DNA of 64,000 nt from Pelecanus crispus (GCF_030463565.1 NC_134652.1:10381897-10445896); one strand, 5' to 3'. Numbered from the stretch's first letter, positions 28,926 through 42,192 are shown. Numbers and translations are program-made. Notes: generated by a model not told the origin, from the sequence alone.

Positions 28926-31900
28926 CTACAGAAGATAAAATCTGCATTAGGCTATATTTTTTTTTGTTCCATGGTCTAGGAAAAAAGAAGGTGCTATGAT
29001 AAAAGCAGTGGCTGGAAAGGAGATGAGGATTCCATTCTGAATTCTGTTAAATTCTTTCTTTTTGTGAGCCAGTTATTTTCTCTCTCCAAATTTCAGTACC
29101 TGAGGTACATCCTTCTGAGACAGCTATACCCATGATACAGCTGAAGTTTGATACATTAAAGTTTAAAGAGATATTTAAATAGATATGAAAGATAGATCTG
29201 CATTTAAACTGTTACATACACATCATTACTGCACTGATTACTATTTTTCATATAAAAACTTCTAATAACACCATTGTGTTTAGTGGGACTATTCTGGATT
29301 CTCACTGTCATAAATAAGATTGAGATTCCACCTTGATTAAGAAATGACTGTAAGTATGAAAGGGTCAGACAGTCTAATTCTGGTTCACTTTAGTATAAGG
29401 GTATAGATAACGCTATGCCTATGGATTAATATCACTAGCAGGAAACCTTTCAAACGCATGATGCTGGGAGATTCAAGCTTCCCTTTGTAGCCATATGAAA
29501 GTGTATGATGTCATTCTTTTGGGGGTTTATTAGGAACATAGGTCAGCAACAGGACACCTACATAAAATGTCTATAGAAATGTTGCTGTTCATGTGAGCTG
29601 TAGAACTTAAGGTCAAGCCTTAAAGCAGAATTTAATAAAGCCAACTTTCTTCATCTCAGTTTCTACTTCTTTAGAAAGCCTCCTTAGCTTATTTTTCCTC
29701 CCAAGAAAAGTTTTAAAGTTTAGATTTTGTTTGTTTGTTTCGGCTTCCCTTACTGATACTGAAAGAAATTTGAGAAGAAATCATGGCAAGTTCAAGAAAA
29801 GAGCGTAAATATTGCTCTCTGCGCTGGAGAACCATGGCTTCTTTAGAATTGCTAGCAACAAGCCAGCAAATCCAGAAGCCAGAGAAAGGGCAGCAATTTA
29901 AAATAATTTCTAAGCAGCTCTGACTGTCCCTGGTAATCAGCGTCACACTCAATCAGCTGAGGATGGAGAATAGAGTGACAATTCAAGCTACCTTTTCCCA
30001 TGGCATTTCAGGCCCCTCTCAAGAGGATGATAACCTACAAGTAAAGTAAGGAAGTAATTTTTCAAACGTTACAGCAAGTAGCAAATAGGGCTTTTTAAAG
30101 TGCTGATCTCATCACTAGGAGGTCTAGATAAGAAAGGAAAGGGAATAAATTGACTGTATAAAAAATCCCTCATAATTCAAAACAATGCACTATTAACTTA
30201 GACGTGAAGTGACTCCTAAAATGCGCACTAATAAAGCTTAAATCTTTGAAATACACTGTGCTATTCAGTGTTTGAACTAAGATCTACCTGGAGAAAAATT
30301 TCACAGGTGCTACAAGTACAGAACTCAGCAATGGAAATTAAGTAGATGTCCCTGCGTTGATCAGGATCATATGCTCTTGTACCTTTTCAACGCTTGTTTA
30401 GCCTCATTTGAGCAAAGTGAATTTCCACATTACATTCATTTCCATACACCTCAGAAACAAAATAATTTACATTTAAAAGCATGTTCCAATGACAGAAAGA
30501 AAGAAACCTGTGAGTTTAATAGAAAATTGCTCTAGCGTCTAGAATATTTAAGTAAAATGGCTACATTAGAGAAGTTAGTAAGATGGTGCTTTCTTGCACT
30601 CAACTATTGTAATGGAAAGTACATTTTAAGGCAGAAAAGAAGAAGGAGGTAGGAAAAAAGGCACAGAGAGAAATAAAAAGCCAAATAGTCATCAAAAAAA
30701 ATCTATAACTGAGCTGGCAAAGATACATTCCAAGTTTCAGCTAAGGACATTGAATTTCAGCTGACAGGTTCATCTAATTTACTGCTTTGTTTTGGACATC
30801 AGGTTAAAACAGTTTATAGAAAAGCTGGACCAACACAGCTATGTCCTGAGTTTTCCAAGCATGATGAGCTCAGCTTGGAGAAAGAACTGAGTATTTGACC
30901 TTAATGTGCAGAACTTGGGTTCTCAATTTTCCTTCTTTCTTACTATATTTTAAAAGGGTTATTAAATCATGTATCTTATCAAGAGAAAATGTTTTCAGGG
31001 CAAGGCTTTAAAAGCTCAAGAAAGATTTCAGACAACACTGAAATAAGGATTTGTGCTTAAGGGTGAAACTCAGACTGCTTACTCAGGTGGTGTGTAAGTC
31101 TAGTCCTGGAGAGCAACCAGATTGCTTGCACTCCACCAGTGCCCAATCCCAGAAGAACCGAACCACCACCTCCATTTTTGACTGCTGAAATCTCTACATT
31201 AAGTTTAGGTACCCACATGTGTTTGGGAGGGCCATGGTACTGAGGTGACAGTGCTTCCCTTCCCCCTGGGACAGCAGCAGTGGCCCAGCAGTCCACCCCT
31301 GCTCGAGCACTCCCGCTCCATTGCAGGACTCATGCAGGGGCTGAGTCCTTGCTCAGTTAGATGGCTGTCATCTCAGTGAAACCCATTCATGCTCTGAATC
31401 TCAAGTGGACAAATGGATAATGACCGGTCCTGACTGGTGTTCATGGACAAGAGAAGAAAGGAATTTTAGAAAGACTTCCCATGCAAGGTGTTTGTAAGCA
31501 CCTAATTTTCCTGTACACTCTGTGAGGAAAGAAGTGTCCCACTTAGGTACCATTGGCCTTTCCTACAGTTGTATAGAGTCCTGGCATTGTCTTTAGGTAT
31601 TCTCAATCATTTACAGGTGTAGGTAACAGTGAGCAGTTGTGGGATGAGGCATCTCTACAGTGTAGGGATTATTAGTCCCTAAAGTGGGGTGTGTGACAGA
31701 ACAACTCATGCAATTGAGTCGTCTTAGAGGTCAATTTTAAGCACATGCCTAGCATCTAACCCAACCCTGTTACATTCTTTATTCCTTTGTGAAATGATAT
31801 TCCAATAAAAGGCTCTGCTCTTCTGTAGTCATTAAAAGTCCCTAACAATAGGGGTATTATCTCCAGATTCCAACTAAGGCAGCTACTTTCACTTTACCTA

Positions 31901-32021
31901 TATTTTCCATGTCATAGTTTGGCAGGGAGCAATACATTTTAAGTTGTTACGTATGTCATATTCCTGTATGATGTGCCATAGGATTGTGTTTCCATATGAT
32001 AAAAGTGGTATATTAATATGC

Positions 32022-32082
32022 TGGTCTGTATTTGTATAGCCCTTAAGTGACCTCTCAGATGAAGGGTGCTATGTAAATTTAA
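32022..32082 (+). repeat. Ancient amniote repeat fragment
   Basis: Plus strand: tttgtatagcccttaagtga, then ctcagatgaagggtgctatg, taaatttaagt. It resembles the widespread 'tttgtaaagcgctttgagatcct-cagatgaaaggcgctatataaatgcaag' end of old amniote SINE/LINE families. It overlaps a 115-codon minus-strand open frame that I do not believe. Confidence 0.55.
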
Positions 32083-33317
32083 GTACACATTAAGAACAGC
32101 AGACTCGCTTCCACAAAGCCTTGTCTCAGTCAGCTTTGTTGAAAGTTTGGCTTGAAAGTTTAGCTCACAATTGCAATTATTAGTGTCATACCTTACTTTC
32201 CAGACCCTAACAGTAGGAGAGACACTTGACATATGGACAGAAATTTCCTGTCCTACTTTGAAGTAGATTGGAAAAGTTTCTCCCATTGAGTACCATGTCT
32301 CAAATGAAAATCAGAAGCCCAGGTTGTTACCTCTCTGCTGCTCATTCCCTGTCACAGTGGCCAAGATTTTCAGCTTCAAATGGTGTCCCCAAGCCATAAT
32401 GAGCTGTAGAATCTTGCAGGTCCCAATGACTTCTCTTTGTAACTGATGTGCATCTAGCACCGGTTTGCCATTGCATCCTGCGTCCAACTTCAAGAGCAGA
32501 CCACAAAGGCAAATGAAATTGCTCATCCAATCATATTCTCCATGGGCACATGTCCTTTTTTTAAATGACAAACGAAAAAACAGATGAAACATTTTGGAAT
32601 GCCGCAGCATGACTGAAGCGCTCAACCCCAAGGATGTCTAGTAACCAAACAGCAAGTGATGCTGCAGATGATGACTTAGATGAGCTGGCAGAACAGCCTC
32701 AGGTCTCTACACTCTGTTGCCTAGCCACATTTTTAAATCATTCTAATTACCAAAATAGTCTAGAAAGTCTGCTCTGTCTTTCACCTTCCCAATATAAATA
32801 AAGTCATGAACATGTTGGACGGATTTAATTTGTGTATCTTTGCTTTCTGCACATTCTTTCTGGTTTGGGATGGAGAGGCATAGTCCTCTCATCCACAGAA
32901 CAGGCCCAGTCCTGGCAGCAGCTGTTCAAGATTAACCACATCTGGGGATTAAATGTACTGCATAAAAATGGCTGTTATTGTCTCATCAGCACTGTGCGTT
33001 AGCTCAGTTCTGAAAGGACCTGCCTAAAGGCACTTCTCTTTCCCGCTTTTCTCAGTATTTCACCTTTCTGTGAAGTCAGCCTAATGCCAGTTAGCTATGA
33101 TGATATATTCTTGGAGGGTGGCTGCATGACCACTGAGCGTAGACTGACACCACCAATAATAGGTATTAAATAGGTATGAGGTGGGCACTGCTTGTTCATT
33201 TCCTACTTGGAAGTCTTCTGGCCAACGAAAGTTCTGGTTTCTCACATGAAAGAGCAGAGGTTTGGTAGATGTAACCTGATTGAAAATGTTATCTATATGA
33301 ATGAAGCCTGCAATATT

Positions 33318-33337
33318 ATCTCATATTATTATGAGAT
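33318..33337. repeat. 8-bp inverted repeat with 4-nt loop
   Basis: ATCTCATA-TTAT-TATGAGAT, followed by ctatgattctaatattctat, which faintly recalls a CR1 3' tail. A small hairpin in AT-rich DNA. Confidence 0.8.
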
Positions 33338-35839
33338 CTTCTATGATTCTAATATTCTATGAGTGCTTTTGTCCTCCTTAACACCACATGAACTATGAGA
33401 AATCTTGGGTTTACTGTTCGTGGATATAGTTGCATATCCGCTGCATGCTCTTCTGCAAACTTTGCTTGTGGTTTTCCTCTCAGAATTTTAAATCGACTTT
33501 ACAGGGAGCTAAGGTCTAAGGATTTGCAAATGTGGTGATTTAATCAACTCCAGAACTACATGCCCAGGTATATATTTTCCTACTGTTTCAAAATAAGTCT
33601 TTTATAGCTGGATGATTCATTCGCTTTCTTGTCTGATGTATAATTTTAGCAGTGTTACTTCTTGAAGAAGAAAAGCAGCAAAGGTCAAGCTTTAGCTGGA
33701 AAGCAATACGCAGTTTTGAGGCACTTGTCATTGTCAGGGGAAGTAATGTCAAAAGAGACAGGGAAGTGAAAATCATTTTTGGATTTCAAGGTTGTGGAAG
33801 TGTTTTGTTAAGTACGTGCATTGCACAAGGTTCTCTGAAAGTGGCATTCTTCTAGCACTATTTTTTCCCCAAGAAAAACAGCCAAGTTGCTTAACATTAA
33901 CATCAGTGAGTTTGTCTAGAATTTGCAATACCATTCAGGTGACTTTGCTTCTGTTATTGCTGCCACCTTAAAGCTGTGGTCTTTTAGTCCACAGCAATTG
34001 CAAAGTAATCTAAGTTACTGTGGCCTTCACAGCGTGGTCTCACTCAAATAACCCTGCTGATGACATAGGCCACAAATGTCCAACTATCTTCTTAAGTTGC
34101 TGTAACTTGACTTGACATAAGAATATTTAATTTTTTTCAAAATACCTTCATGCCCTGATGTGCCAAGGGCTCCCAGTTAAAGCTTGATCCCTGTGACACT
34201 GAGTCAGCGACGTTCTCAACACACACACCGCTCCCACTGTCACCTCCACCACTTCAGTGAGGTTTAGGTATGACTCCAAGGCCCCCTTTTGGGGGGGGGA
34301 GGGGATATTTCCAGCAGCCCCTGGCAGTTTGGTGCTCACTGGAAGACATTTCATTACTGTTGGTGCCCTTTAGTTCGAGTCTGAGCTCTCCAGGGAACCC
34401 CCACAAACTGCTGACCTATGGATGTGAAAAACTGCATCCATATCCATTCTGGAAAATGTTGTCCTGGCTGTCTAAGCAGATTTAAGAAAATCACTGACAG
34501 TAAATCTTCCAGTATTTCCTTTGTATATAAATTGGTATCTCCATTTCCCATTTTTCCTGGTAAATTTTATTCTGTGATTTATATCCCACATAAAAGCAAA
34601 GCTTTTTAAATACAGAAGACTTCATAATGCACAGCTGTTACAAACGGTTTCTAGTTAAATGAAACATATTAAAAATGTGTTATATACTTAAAAAAAGAGA
34701 TGAGTGATCTTTGTTTCCTCAGTTTATAGATACCAGAAGGAAAACAGCCTGCTGTGCAGAAAGCATTGAACAGCCATCCTTTGAAAATCAGATCCATTTG
34801 AGGAAACATTTAAGTTGGGAGTCCCAGAATTGAGTGCTCAAATGCTTAAGCCACTTAAAAATATTTAGAACAGAGAGCTCACCTGACAATATGGGAACAC
34901 TAGAGTGCCCCCAGGATGTGCAAAGATGAAAGACTTCATGGTAGACTAGCACCGCATTTCCAGATTCCTGCTTGATATAAAACTTAATTTTGAACTTAAA
35001 GCTGCTTAGGTTATTTGATTTTTTTATTGTGTTTATTGAAGGATGTGCTCTGTGAAAGTGTTCATAGATTTTAAAATCAAAGGAAAAGAAGGATTCCAGG
35101 AGATTAAAGATGAAAGTGTGTTAACCCCTCAGATTTAGGATGACAGAACATTGTACAGTGGACAATATCTTGTTTACAGGATGGAGAATGTGTACTACTG
35201 AACCAGCATGCATAAAAAATTTGACAATAGATATTAACCACCTGGCCATACCACTGAAAGAATCTGTTTTAAGAAGCTGTGTAAATAAACTTTGTCAGTT
35301 TGCATAATAACACGCTCTTATCATCTCTGAAGCTGATGAGTTCAAACAGCAGGACATGGGAGATTAGCAACATGAGCCTTTCTTTGGAAGTGAGATTCAA
35401 ATTCATCTGGACTTTGAACAGACTGGAACATTTTTTGCCACCATGGAATACTCTCATAGACACATTATAGATTTTTTTTTTTTTAAGTTTTACGTATTTA
35501 TTTTGTATGGTAAATGGTACCTACAGGCTTAATTCAGGGCTTTTAACTCCTTTTTCACACTGCAGAACGTTTTCATTAAGAAAGCAGAAAATGCAATGCA
35601 ACCTTTCAAATATCAGGCTAAGAAAAAATACAATCTAGGAAATGCTTTTTATGACAGGGCTATTTAAATATAATCACATATCTGTCATCATACAGGCCTG
35701 CTTGTAACAGGTTGTCAGTTCTGGAGAGAGGGTGATCTGCAATCAAAGATTTTAAATAAGTAAGAGTGTAGGATTTTTAAAAAGTCTATAATGGACATCT
35801 AAGAAAAAATTGATCATTTTTGTCATTTATTTCTATTAA

Positions 35840-35920
35840 AGCAGCACTCAGCAACCCCAAGTTAGGGCTAGAGCCCCACTGTGCTAGGCACATGAAAAAA
35901 TTAGCCTGTGCTTATGGAGT
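35840..35920 (+). repeat. MIR-like amniote SINE fossil
   Basis: Plus strand: gcactcagcaaccccaagtt, then agagccccactgtgctaggc, acatgaaaaaat and cttatggag. It resembles the 'gagccccattgtgctaggcgctgtacaaacacata' block of the same old repeat as at 38,988, shorter and more decayed. Confidence 0.55.
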
Positions 35921-36378
35921 TATGTGTTTATTTATGGGCAGACCTCTACTACAGTGAATAAGCTCTTTGCCATCAGCAGCAATGTGCCTGGACAATGAAG
36001 CATGTACATAGTTTTGAAAAACCGGGGGCCAACAAGTAGACTCTACAAAGATCATAGTCTTCCAAAACAAATCTGTTGTAGAATGTGTCTTCTAAGGTAT
36101 TCGGTCACAGAGACTGTGTCTATACTAGCAAATTAAAGCTGTGTAGGGCCTTTCCTTGGCACTGAGAGGACCTGGCATGGAAAAGCACAAACACTACTAG
36201 ACTCTCTGCTTGTAAGCTGCCTGGCCCCGCCAACAACTCAACCCTACCTTGCAAATTTTGTGAGCAGTGGTACTTGTAGGCATCAGGCAGGCCAAGGGCT
36301 ACTCTAACAACTTGCTCTTGCTTCCCGTGCTGATCTGAAACATCTCACTTTTATGTTATTGCACTTCCTCTGTGTGTA

Positions 36379-36517
36379 ACGTCCGGCTCCTGCTTCTTAG
36401 TTTATTCTCAGATTGTTGGTTCTTCTGGGCAGGCAGCTCCTGCTACGCACAGTCCTTCGCCCGCCACGGCTGGGCTGGGCATCGGGGCCCTGGCGCAGCA
36501 CCTCTACGTCTGCCACA
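36379..36517. other. Small CpG-dense, G+C-rich block in AT-rich intergenic DNA
   Basis: About nine CpG dinucleotides in ~130 bases, e.g. ccttcgcccgccacggctgg and catcggggccctggcgcagc, inside DNA otherwise nearly free of CpG. Open frames cross it on both strands (one plus-strand frame reads GLGIGALAQHLYVCHMQF), but I recognise no protein. It could be a remnant of a retrocopy, an undermethylated regulatory element, or an exon of an unknown transcript. Confidence 0.5.
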
Positions 36518-37233
36518 TGCAGTTCATCAGGACATGCCATTTTGTCTCCAGGGAAATGCTGACACTTCAGAAAAAAAAGAGCTTGCTTTCTCAGTAGGAA
36601 AAATAACATGGAAAGGATTTTACTCTGATTTAGAAGTGATTTCATAAGTCAAAACTGAGAACATCCCCCAAAACCCCAAAAGATATTTTCAACTGAAGTT
36701 AAATGGCTAGGTATTCGGGGGCAGGGGCAAGATAAAGTATTCTAGAAAGCTGGCTCAAACACCTTGCTTACATTCTTCTAACTGAAAAAAATTGAAATGC
36801 CATGAAAATTGTCAGTTTTGCACAGAGATTTGTAATTTGATGAAACAATAAGTAGAAAAGCTTGCCAAAAATATTAGTAAGCCAGTACCAACAAGAACAG
36901 TGCTTAATTATGGTGTAGGGGATTATGAAACTGATATATAATCACAAAGAACTGAGTACTCTCAACTCTCACTGCCATAATGGACAAGACCCAACTTGGG
37001 CTCTGTTGTGTTTTATGACAGTTTTGGTCAGCCTTACATTCTTGACTAAAATATTAATTGCATTAGTTACAGGGTTTTTTAATCTTAAAAGATATATGTG
37101 CAACTCTTTCAGGACTGTAAAATAAATAAACCAAAGTTAGGGAATCTGGAAAAAAAATTCAAGTTCCTAAGATAATATCTGAAAATTTTTGCTGAATTTT
37201 ATGGGTCTTAGTTGCTTGTTTCCTAATGTTAAT

Positions 37234-37300
37234 GTCATGTACTAGGTGCTTTACACTTCAAGTCCATCCATTTTACAGAAAAGGGAAAACAGCACATTGT
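37234..37300 (+). repeat. MIR-like fragment
   Basis: Plus strand: catgtactaggtgctttaca, then tccattttacagaaaaggga. The order 'gtgctaggtgctttaca' then 'ccattttacagatgaggaaa' is MIR-like. Short and decayed, so moderate confidence only. Confidence 0.45.
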
Positions 37301-38371
37301 TCCTTTCAATATTTTCCTTAGATACTGTATTATCTTAAAAGGAAAATCAACTAGGGGAAGGTGTGAAAGAGTTAAAAAGGCAGCTTTTAGTGAAAAGCTA
37401 AGCTCAGGATCCCACGCATACTGGAATGAGGTTTTGCGAGTTAGTTCTAATAAAACATGAGAAAATAAGGTTAGAATATCAGGAATTCTTCAGGATTAAA
37501 GGTAAAAATAAACCAGGCCATGCCAGAAGATTTATGTACGATTGCAGAAGTTCCTCAAGAAAAGGCTTCCTGACCATCTATGTGTCTGGGAATTCACGCT
37601 GCTCTTGGAGTACTCCTGGATTCCGCACTGACACAAAGGTCTCACACAACTCCATCTCAGGGCAAGGTTCCTACCTTCTCTGGCTGACCAGGAGATGTTG
37701 ATCCTGGCAGACTGCTGGCCTCAGTTATAAAAGTCTTTCATTACCTCTTGCCTGGACTGTAGCTGTGCAATATTGAAGAAGAAATCATCGCTGTTTCATG
37801 AATTACAGCAAAGTCATAGCCCAGCAGTATGTCCCGACAGCAAATGAGAGATCATTACATGTCCTCCTCCTCTACTGAGACAGGCTTCCCACAGAAGAAT
37901 GCCATCTGACCAGCATTAACAGGACGTAGACCACTGCCTTTCCTCAGAAGAAATGACTTACAGTCCAAACAGCCAAAAGCCTCCCCTGGCAGAGGGAGCT
38001 GACAGCTTCTTAGGAGGATCCATGTGTAACATGGTGTACCCCAAAGGATACAGGCATGATGGGAAGAAGCTTCTGGTGCTGAGTGTGGAGAAGCATGGAG
38101 AGAACAGCTTATACAGAAGAGTACCTCTGTGGCTGAGGAGATTGAATCCTTCTGCTCAAAATACCAAGTAAATCCATGAAATTGTTCACGATCTTCCAGA
38201 TGCTCAGTGCCAAACACAAAAAAATAAGGTAGGTGTTAAGAAAGAACATTGATCCGTCACTCAGATCTCCTTTATAAGGATAACAACCAGCAGTTCAGGA
38301 GACATCCTTGTGGCTTGTCCAAAGCCATGGAGTGAACTTCTATGGGAATTAAACACAGCCACAAACCTCAC

Positions 38372-38634
38372 CTCCTACGGACACTCCAAATGCAACAGCC
38401 CACAACGTGAAGGTCCATCCCTTCACTTGTGTGTAGAATCTGTTGTATTTTGGTGGAAGACAGAGGTACCACAGTGCAGGGTCAAACCCCATGTCCAATG
38501 CTCTTCTGTTTTTCACCTGTTCAATCAATCGTCTCTTTATCCACCAGAACAAACTAAAAAAGCCAATAAATATTGTGAAGACAGATGCATCTCTAGCCAA
38601 CTTCAACATTTTTTCAGCATGTGATCAAACATCC
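38372..38634 (-). pseudogene. Unrecognised membrane-protein-like exon, possibly broken
   Basis: On the minus strand a strong acceptor (cacattttttatag, ending 38,635) precedes an exon-like block. From ATG at 38,609 it encodes 79 codons: MLKLARDASVFTIFIGFFSL, a basic stretch (WIKRRLIEQVKNRR), then DPALWYLCLPPKYNRFYTQV and a second hydrophobic segment (WTFTLWAVAFGVSVG). It stops at a consensus donor (G|GTGAGG, 38,371). In the same frame a TGA lies six codons before the ATG, inside the putative exon, so this is either a start exon or an exon with a nonsense change. A possible downstream continuation (SIWKIVNNFMDLLGIL...QRYSSV-stop, ~38,200-38,100) is out of phase with the donor. Composition looks protein-like, but I do not recognise the family and chance is possible. 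Confidence 0.35.
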
Positions 38635-38987
38635 CTATAAAAAATGTGATAAAATCTTTGGACCCTTTAGGACTTGAACCTGGAGAGATGTCCAGCTCAT
38701 CTGAACTCCATGCACCCTTCCAGAATTCCTGGACTAAGGACATAATCCTCCCAGTTCAGGAAGGCTTTTTAATTTATTTGCTTGTACATTGCTGAAGCTT
38801 CAGTGGGACAAGCAATGGGAGACTTGTCTACAAACAGATAGGCAAGAGCAAGACATTGGAATGATGGAAGCAGAACTTCACATTTTGTAGAAGTAATTTG
38901 TTTTATTTTTCTGGCTTCTGAATCTATTTTTAAAGCTGTTTTGCTAAGATTAAGCACTGCTAAGGAAATAAACCTGTCATACCAACT

Positions 38988-39135
38988 GTTATTATCATTT
39001 ATATTACCATAGTGTCTAGGAGTTCTTCTCAGGAAAAACTCCATGGTATTAGGTGTTGTGTAAACACATAGGGAGAAGAAAGTCTCGTATCCACTGCGAG
39101 CTTACAACTGATGTACAACACCAGGCAACAAATGA
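38988..39135 (+). repeat. MIR-like amniote SINE fossil
   Basis: The plus strand reads ttattatcatttatattacc, atagtgtctaggag, then ggtattaggtgttgtgtaaa, cacataggga, and gagcttacaact. The order 'tattatttatattac...tagtgcctaggag', then 'gtgctaggcgctgtacaaacacata', then 'agagcttacaatct' is a well-known old amniote interspersed repeat, common in turtles and crocodilians. Family name uncertain; the match is by memory of the consensus. Confidence 0.7.
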
Positions 39136-42100
39136 TACCGTGCAGCCAACAGACAGAGCCTGACAGCAAACAGTGAGATATTGCTGGTTTAAGAGTGAGT
39201 GATCTTAGTCCAGGAGAGCCTAAAAGTTGAAAATATTTCAGTGTTGTAAGAAAAGCTTTGCAGCGTTGATGAGGAAATCCTTTTAAAAATTAAGGGAAGC
39301 CTCAGAGGTACTTTTTGCAAGGTTTGCAAGATTAAAAGTGGATAATGGTGCAGAAAGATGAAAAAATCAGAGGCAGGAGTTGGTATCTTGAAAATTAATA
39401 AAGCCTCACAGATAGGATATGACTATGCTGTGAATGGCATATTGAAATATGCGGAGTTCCAGCATATGCTTGATACTAGCAAGTAAGGAGAGCTGGCAGT
39501 TGGATTCAGTCATCACCTTTCAGGCTACAAAATGAACACTTGATAAAGTTGCATTTTGGATAGATAAGAGCAGGACAAGGTTTTGTTAACTAACATGGTG
39601 TGTTGTAGTGATTGAGACATGAGGTAGAAAACCTAGAACAAATGTTCAGACTAGAGAGAGAGAAGACAAAAGATGGAAAAAAAATCTGCAAAAATTCAGT
39701 TACCGTCCAAATCCAAGGACCAAGTGAGATGCTGAAATCTGAATGAATGTTGAAGTTCTAAGGCTTATCTGTAATCAGCAGGATTTCTTGATAAAGGAAA
39801 GGAGTAACATGAAGGAATAGTGAAGAGATGATTAGGAGTTTTCAGCTATATTAAATTTTATAAAGTCGAAGGAAGATAAAGGTTGAGACTCCAGTTTGAT
39901 AGAGACCATTCTGGAGGAGAGAGGTAGGACTCTGACTCCTCAACACAGGTGGTTGCTGAACTTTGTACCATCCTGAGACAAAGTGTGCAAAGGGAAGAGG
40001 GAAGGAAGAGTGGCAGTCCAGGGGAATTCCCACCAAAAGCTGGAGATGGGGAAGACGAAGACTACTCAGCCAAGGACATGATGAAGAAGCAGTTTCCAAA
40101 GTATGCAGAGAGCCGGAATAAAGGGAAGTACAGAAGCAAACAAAGTGAAAATTTGAAAACTAGAAGACTGGTTGTATATGTTGAAGGCAACTGGCAGGCC
40201 AAGAAGATTGAGGACATTTGGCTAGCAATCGATCATTAGAAACCTTGCTGAGAGTCATTTCAGTGGTCAGCATGGGCACAGCCAAATTAGTGGGATGTAA
40301 TACAGAAGTGAAATAGAGGAAGCAGCAGCTTTTGCTAATAGCACATTTCATGAATGTAAAAAGAAAAGGGAAAAGGATGTATTATATATATTTTTTTTTT
40401 CCAATATGAGAGAAACTAAATTACTTTTCTTTCGTGAGTGAAAAGAACTACAAGCAGATAGTCAATGGGCTGCAAGCTTTGGGAGAACTACAGAGATGAA
40501 GGTAGAGGGAAAAGGATCACGTGATAGTCATTAAGAAGAAACTCAGCAGAGATTGAGTGCAGCAATGTAAGGATAAATGCATCTATTTGCTGCCTGGGAG
40601 AAATGTATAAACTCCACTGTCCAGTTAGAAGCAGGAAAATTTATTCCACCTAAGGGTTCAGCCTTCACATGGTTTATATCATAGAGTTAAACTTCCTACT
40701 GAATCTGAGTCTCTTCCCAAGTTGAGGGGAATTCAGTAGACTTTAATGCTGAGATGTACCATTGAAGTGCTGTGCTGGAACATAATCCTAGTGGATTTTC
40801 CTCACTAATTTCCTTGGCTGACAAAAAAATGGATAGGATGTATCATTGCTTACAACAGTCCTCATATTATTAAGTGGACAGGTCAGAATTGCTTCAGAAT
40901 AACTTGATCACTTTTTTCTGAAAATGTCTTTACTTGACTGTAAGCATTTCTCAGTTTAAAATACACGAGTTTTCTAGGCTAACAACATGAACTTGTTGGG
41001 ATTTTTTGGAAATAGCAAATTAGCTCTTTCCTGAGACCACCTTAATCATAAATATGAATTTCCTTCAAGACTGTGAGAAACTTCAACATGGATTAAATCC
41101 AAAAGAATACTGATCATTTTTTGCTTGCTGCTGTATGAAGTACTCCACAAGCTTTCTGTATGTTGGGAGAAGGTGGGAAACAAATACTGTAACAGGTTCA
41201 TCTGAGCCAGACTGTTCTATGAAAACAGATGCACGCCTGCCATCAGATGTCTACAATAAGGTAGTCTCTCCTACTCTCAAGACTAAAACTGTGATATGAA
41301 GAGTCCCAGAGGGTACCACAGTGATTAGGCTACCACAGTATGTGAAAGCAGGAGAGACCCTGAACCGAGTGTATAAGAAAAATATATAACCATGTGAAAG
41401 GGGATACACTTACACAGACCAGAAGCAGGTCACAAAGTTGCTGAGACTCTCCATCCACTAACATTTAAAAATATGGGTTTTTTTAAAATCAGCAATCTTG
41501 CTGCGTATTAGAAAAAAGATGCTTATGCTTCTATATAAAACATAGCATCCATTGCTACTTCTCTTGGTAAAGGTCTGTTTTCCCTGTATTTTATGCATTT
41601 CCATGTAACTTACGCCTACTGGAAAGTGAATCGTTCTGTTCAGCATCCTCAAGTAAATAAAAAATTTTAATCCCCCGCTAGTTTAAATTCATAACTAATC
41701 CTGTTATGATTCAGTAAATGTTTCATTTTACACTTATCAGTGAATTTGTGAGGCAAATTTTCTCACTCTTTACTAGGGACTCCATTTCTGACTGTCCCAG
41801 TACGACCTCTGCACCTTCCTCATACGGTCTAAGAAGCTCTGCCACATGCACCTCCTTTGATTCAAGTCTGCAAAAACAACAGCACTTTATAGCACTTCCA
41901 CTGCTAAGAGCACGGCAAAAATGCTAATTAAATCCATCTTCTTCACTCAGCTGCATAAAGGAGAGAAAAATTTAAATGACGGGTTTCTCAGTAGCCCCCA
42001 GCAAATTTCCCATGGATTTAACTGCCATTTAGGCATCGATGCTCCTACGCACTGCTTGGTGCATTTCAATTTGATATTCTCTCCTGTGACTCCATTTGCT

Positions 42101-42192
42101 GAATGTATTAAGATTCTGAAATACAGTTACATCTCTCATTCTTAATGATCTCTGTATTTTAGTATCAACCTCAGATAACAACTTGGAAAATA
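39136..42192. other. Intergenic, nothing recognised
   Basis: No coding, RNA or repeat signal that I can support. It contains short A/T-rich low-complexity stretches (for example near 40,381). The 96-codon plus-strand frame at 39,949-40,239 has no recognisable domain. Confidence 0.65.

Larger units (their letters stand above)
15561..37233. other. Intergenic, no gene recognised
   Basis: AT-rich DNA with a few richer patches (24,000-24,140; 31,230-31,330; 34,180-34,330, the last with a CCCCC-TTTT-G10 hairpin-like stretch at ~34,282). Candidate regulatory blocks, old repeats and the CpG block are listed separately. No exon with both splice context and recognisable protein was found; the longest frame (22,786-23,172 minus, 128 codons) looks random. 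Confidence 0.7.

Noticed and set aside
31939..32631. Two adjacent minus-strand frames (115 and 106 codons)
   Set aside because: The first overlaps an ancient repeat fragment; neither has a recognisable protein or splice signals.
33338..33365. ctatgattctaatattctat resembling a CR1 3' tail
   Set aside because: The preceding sequence has no CR1 similarity; simple AT-rich sequence explains it.
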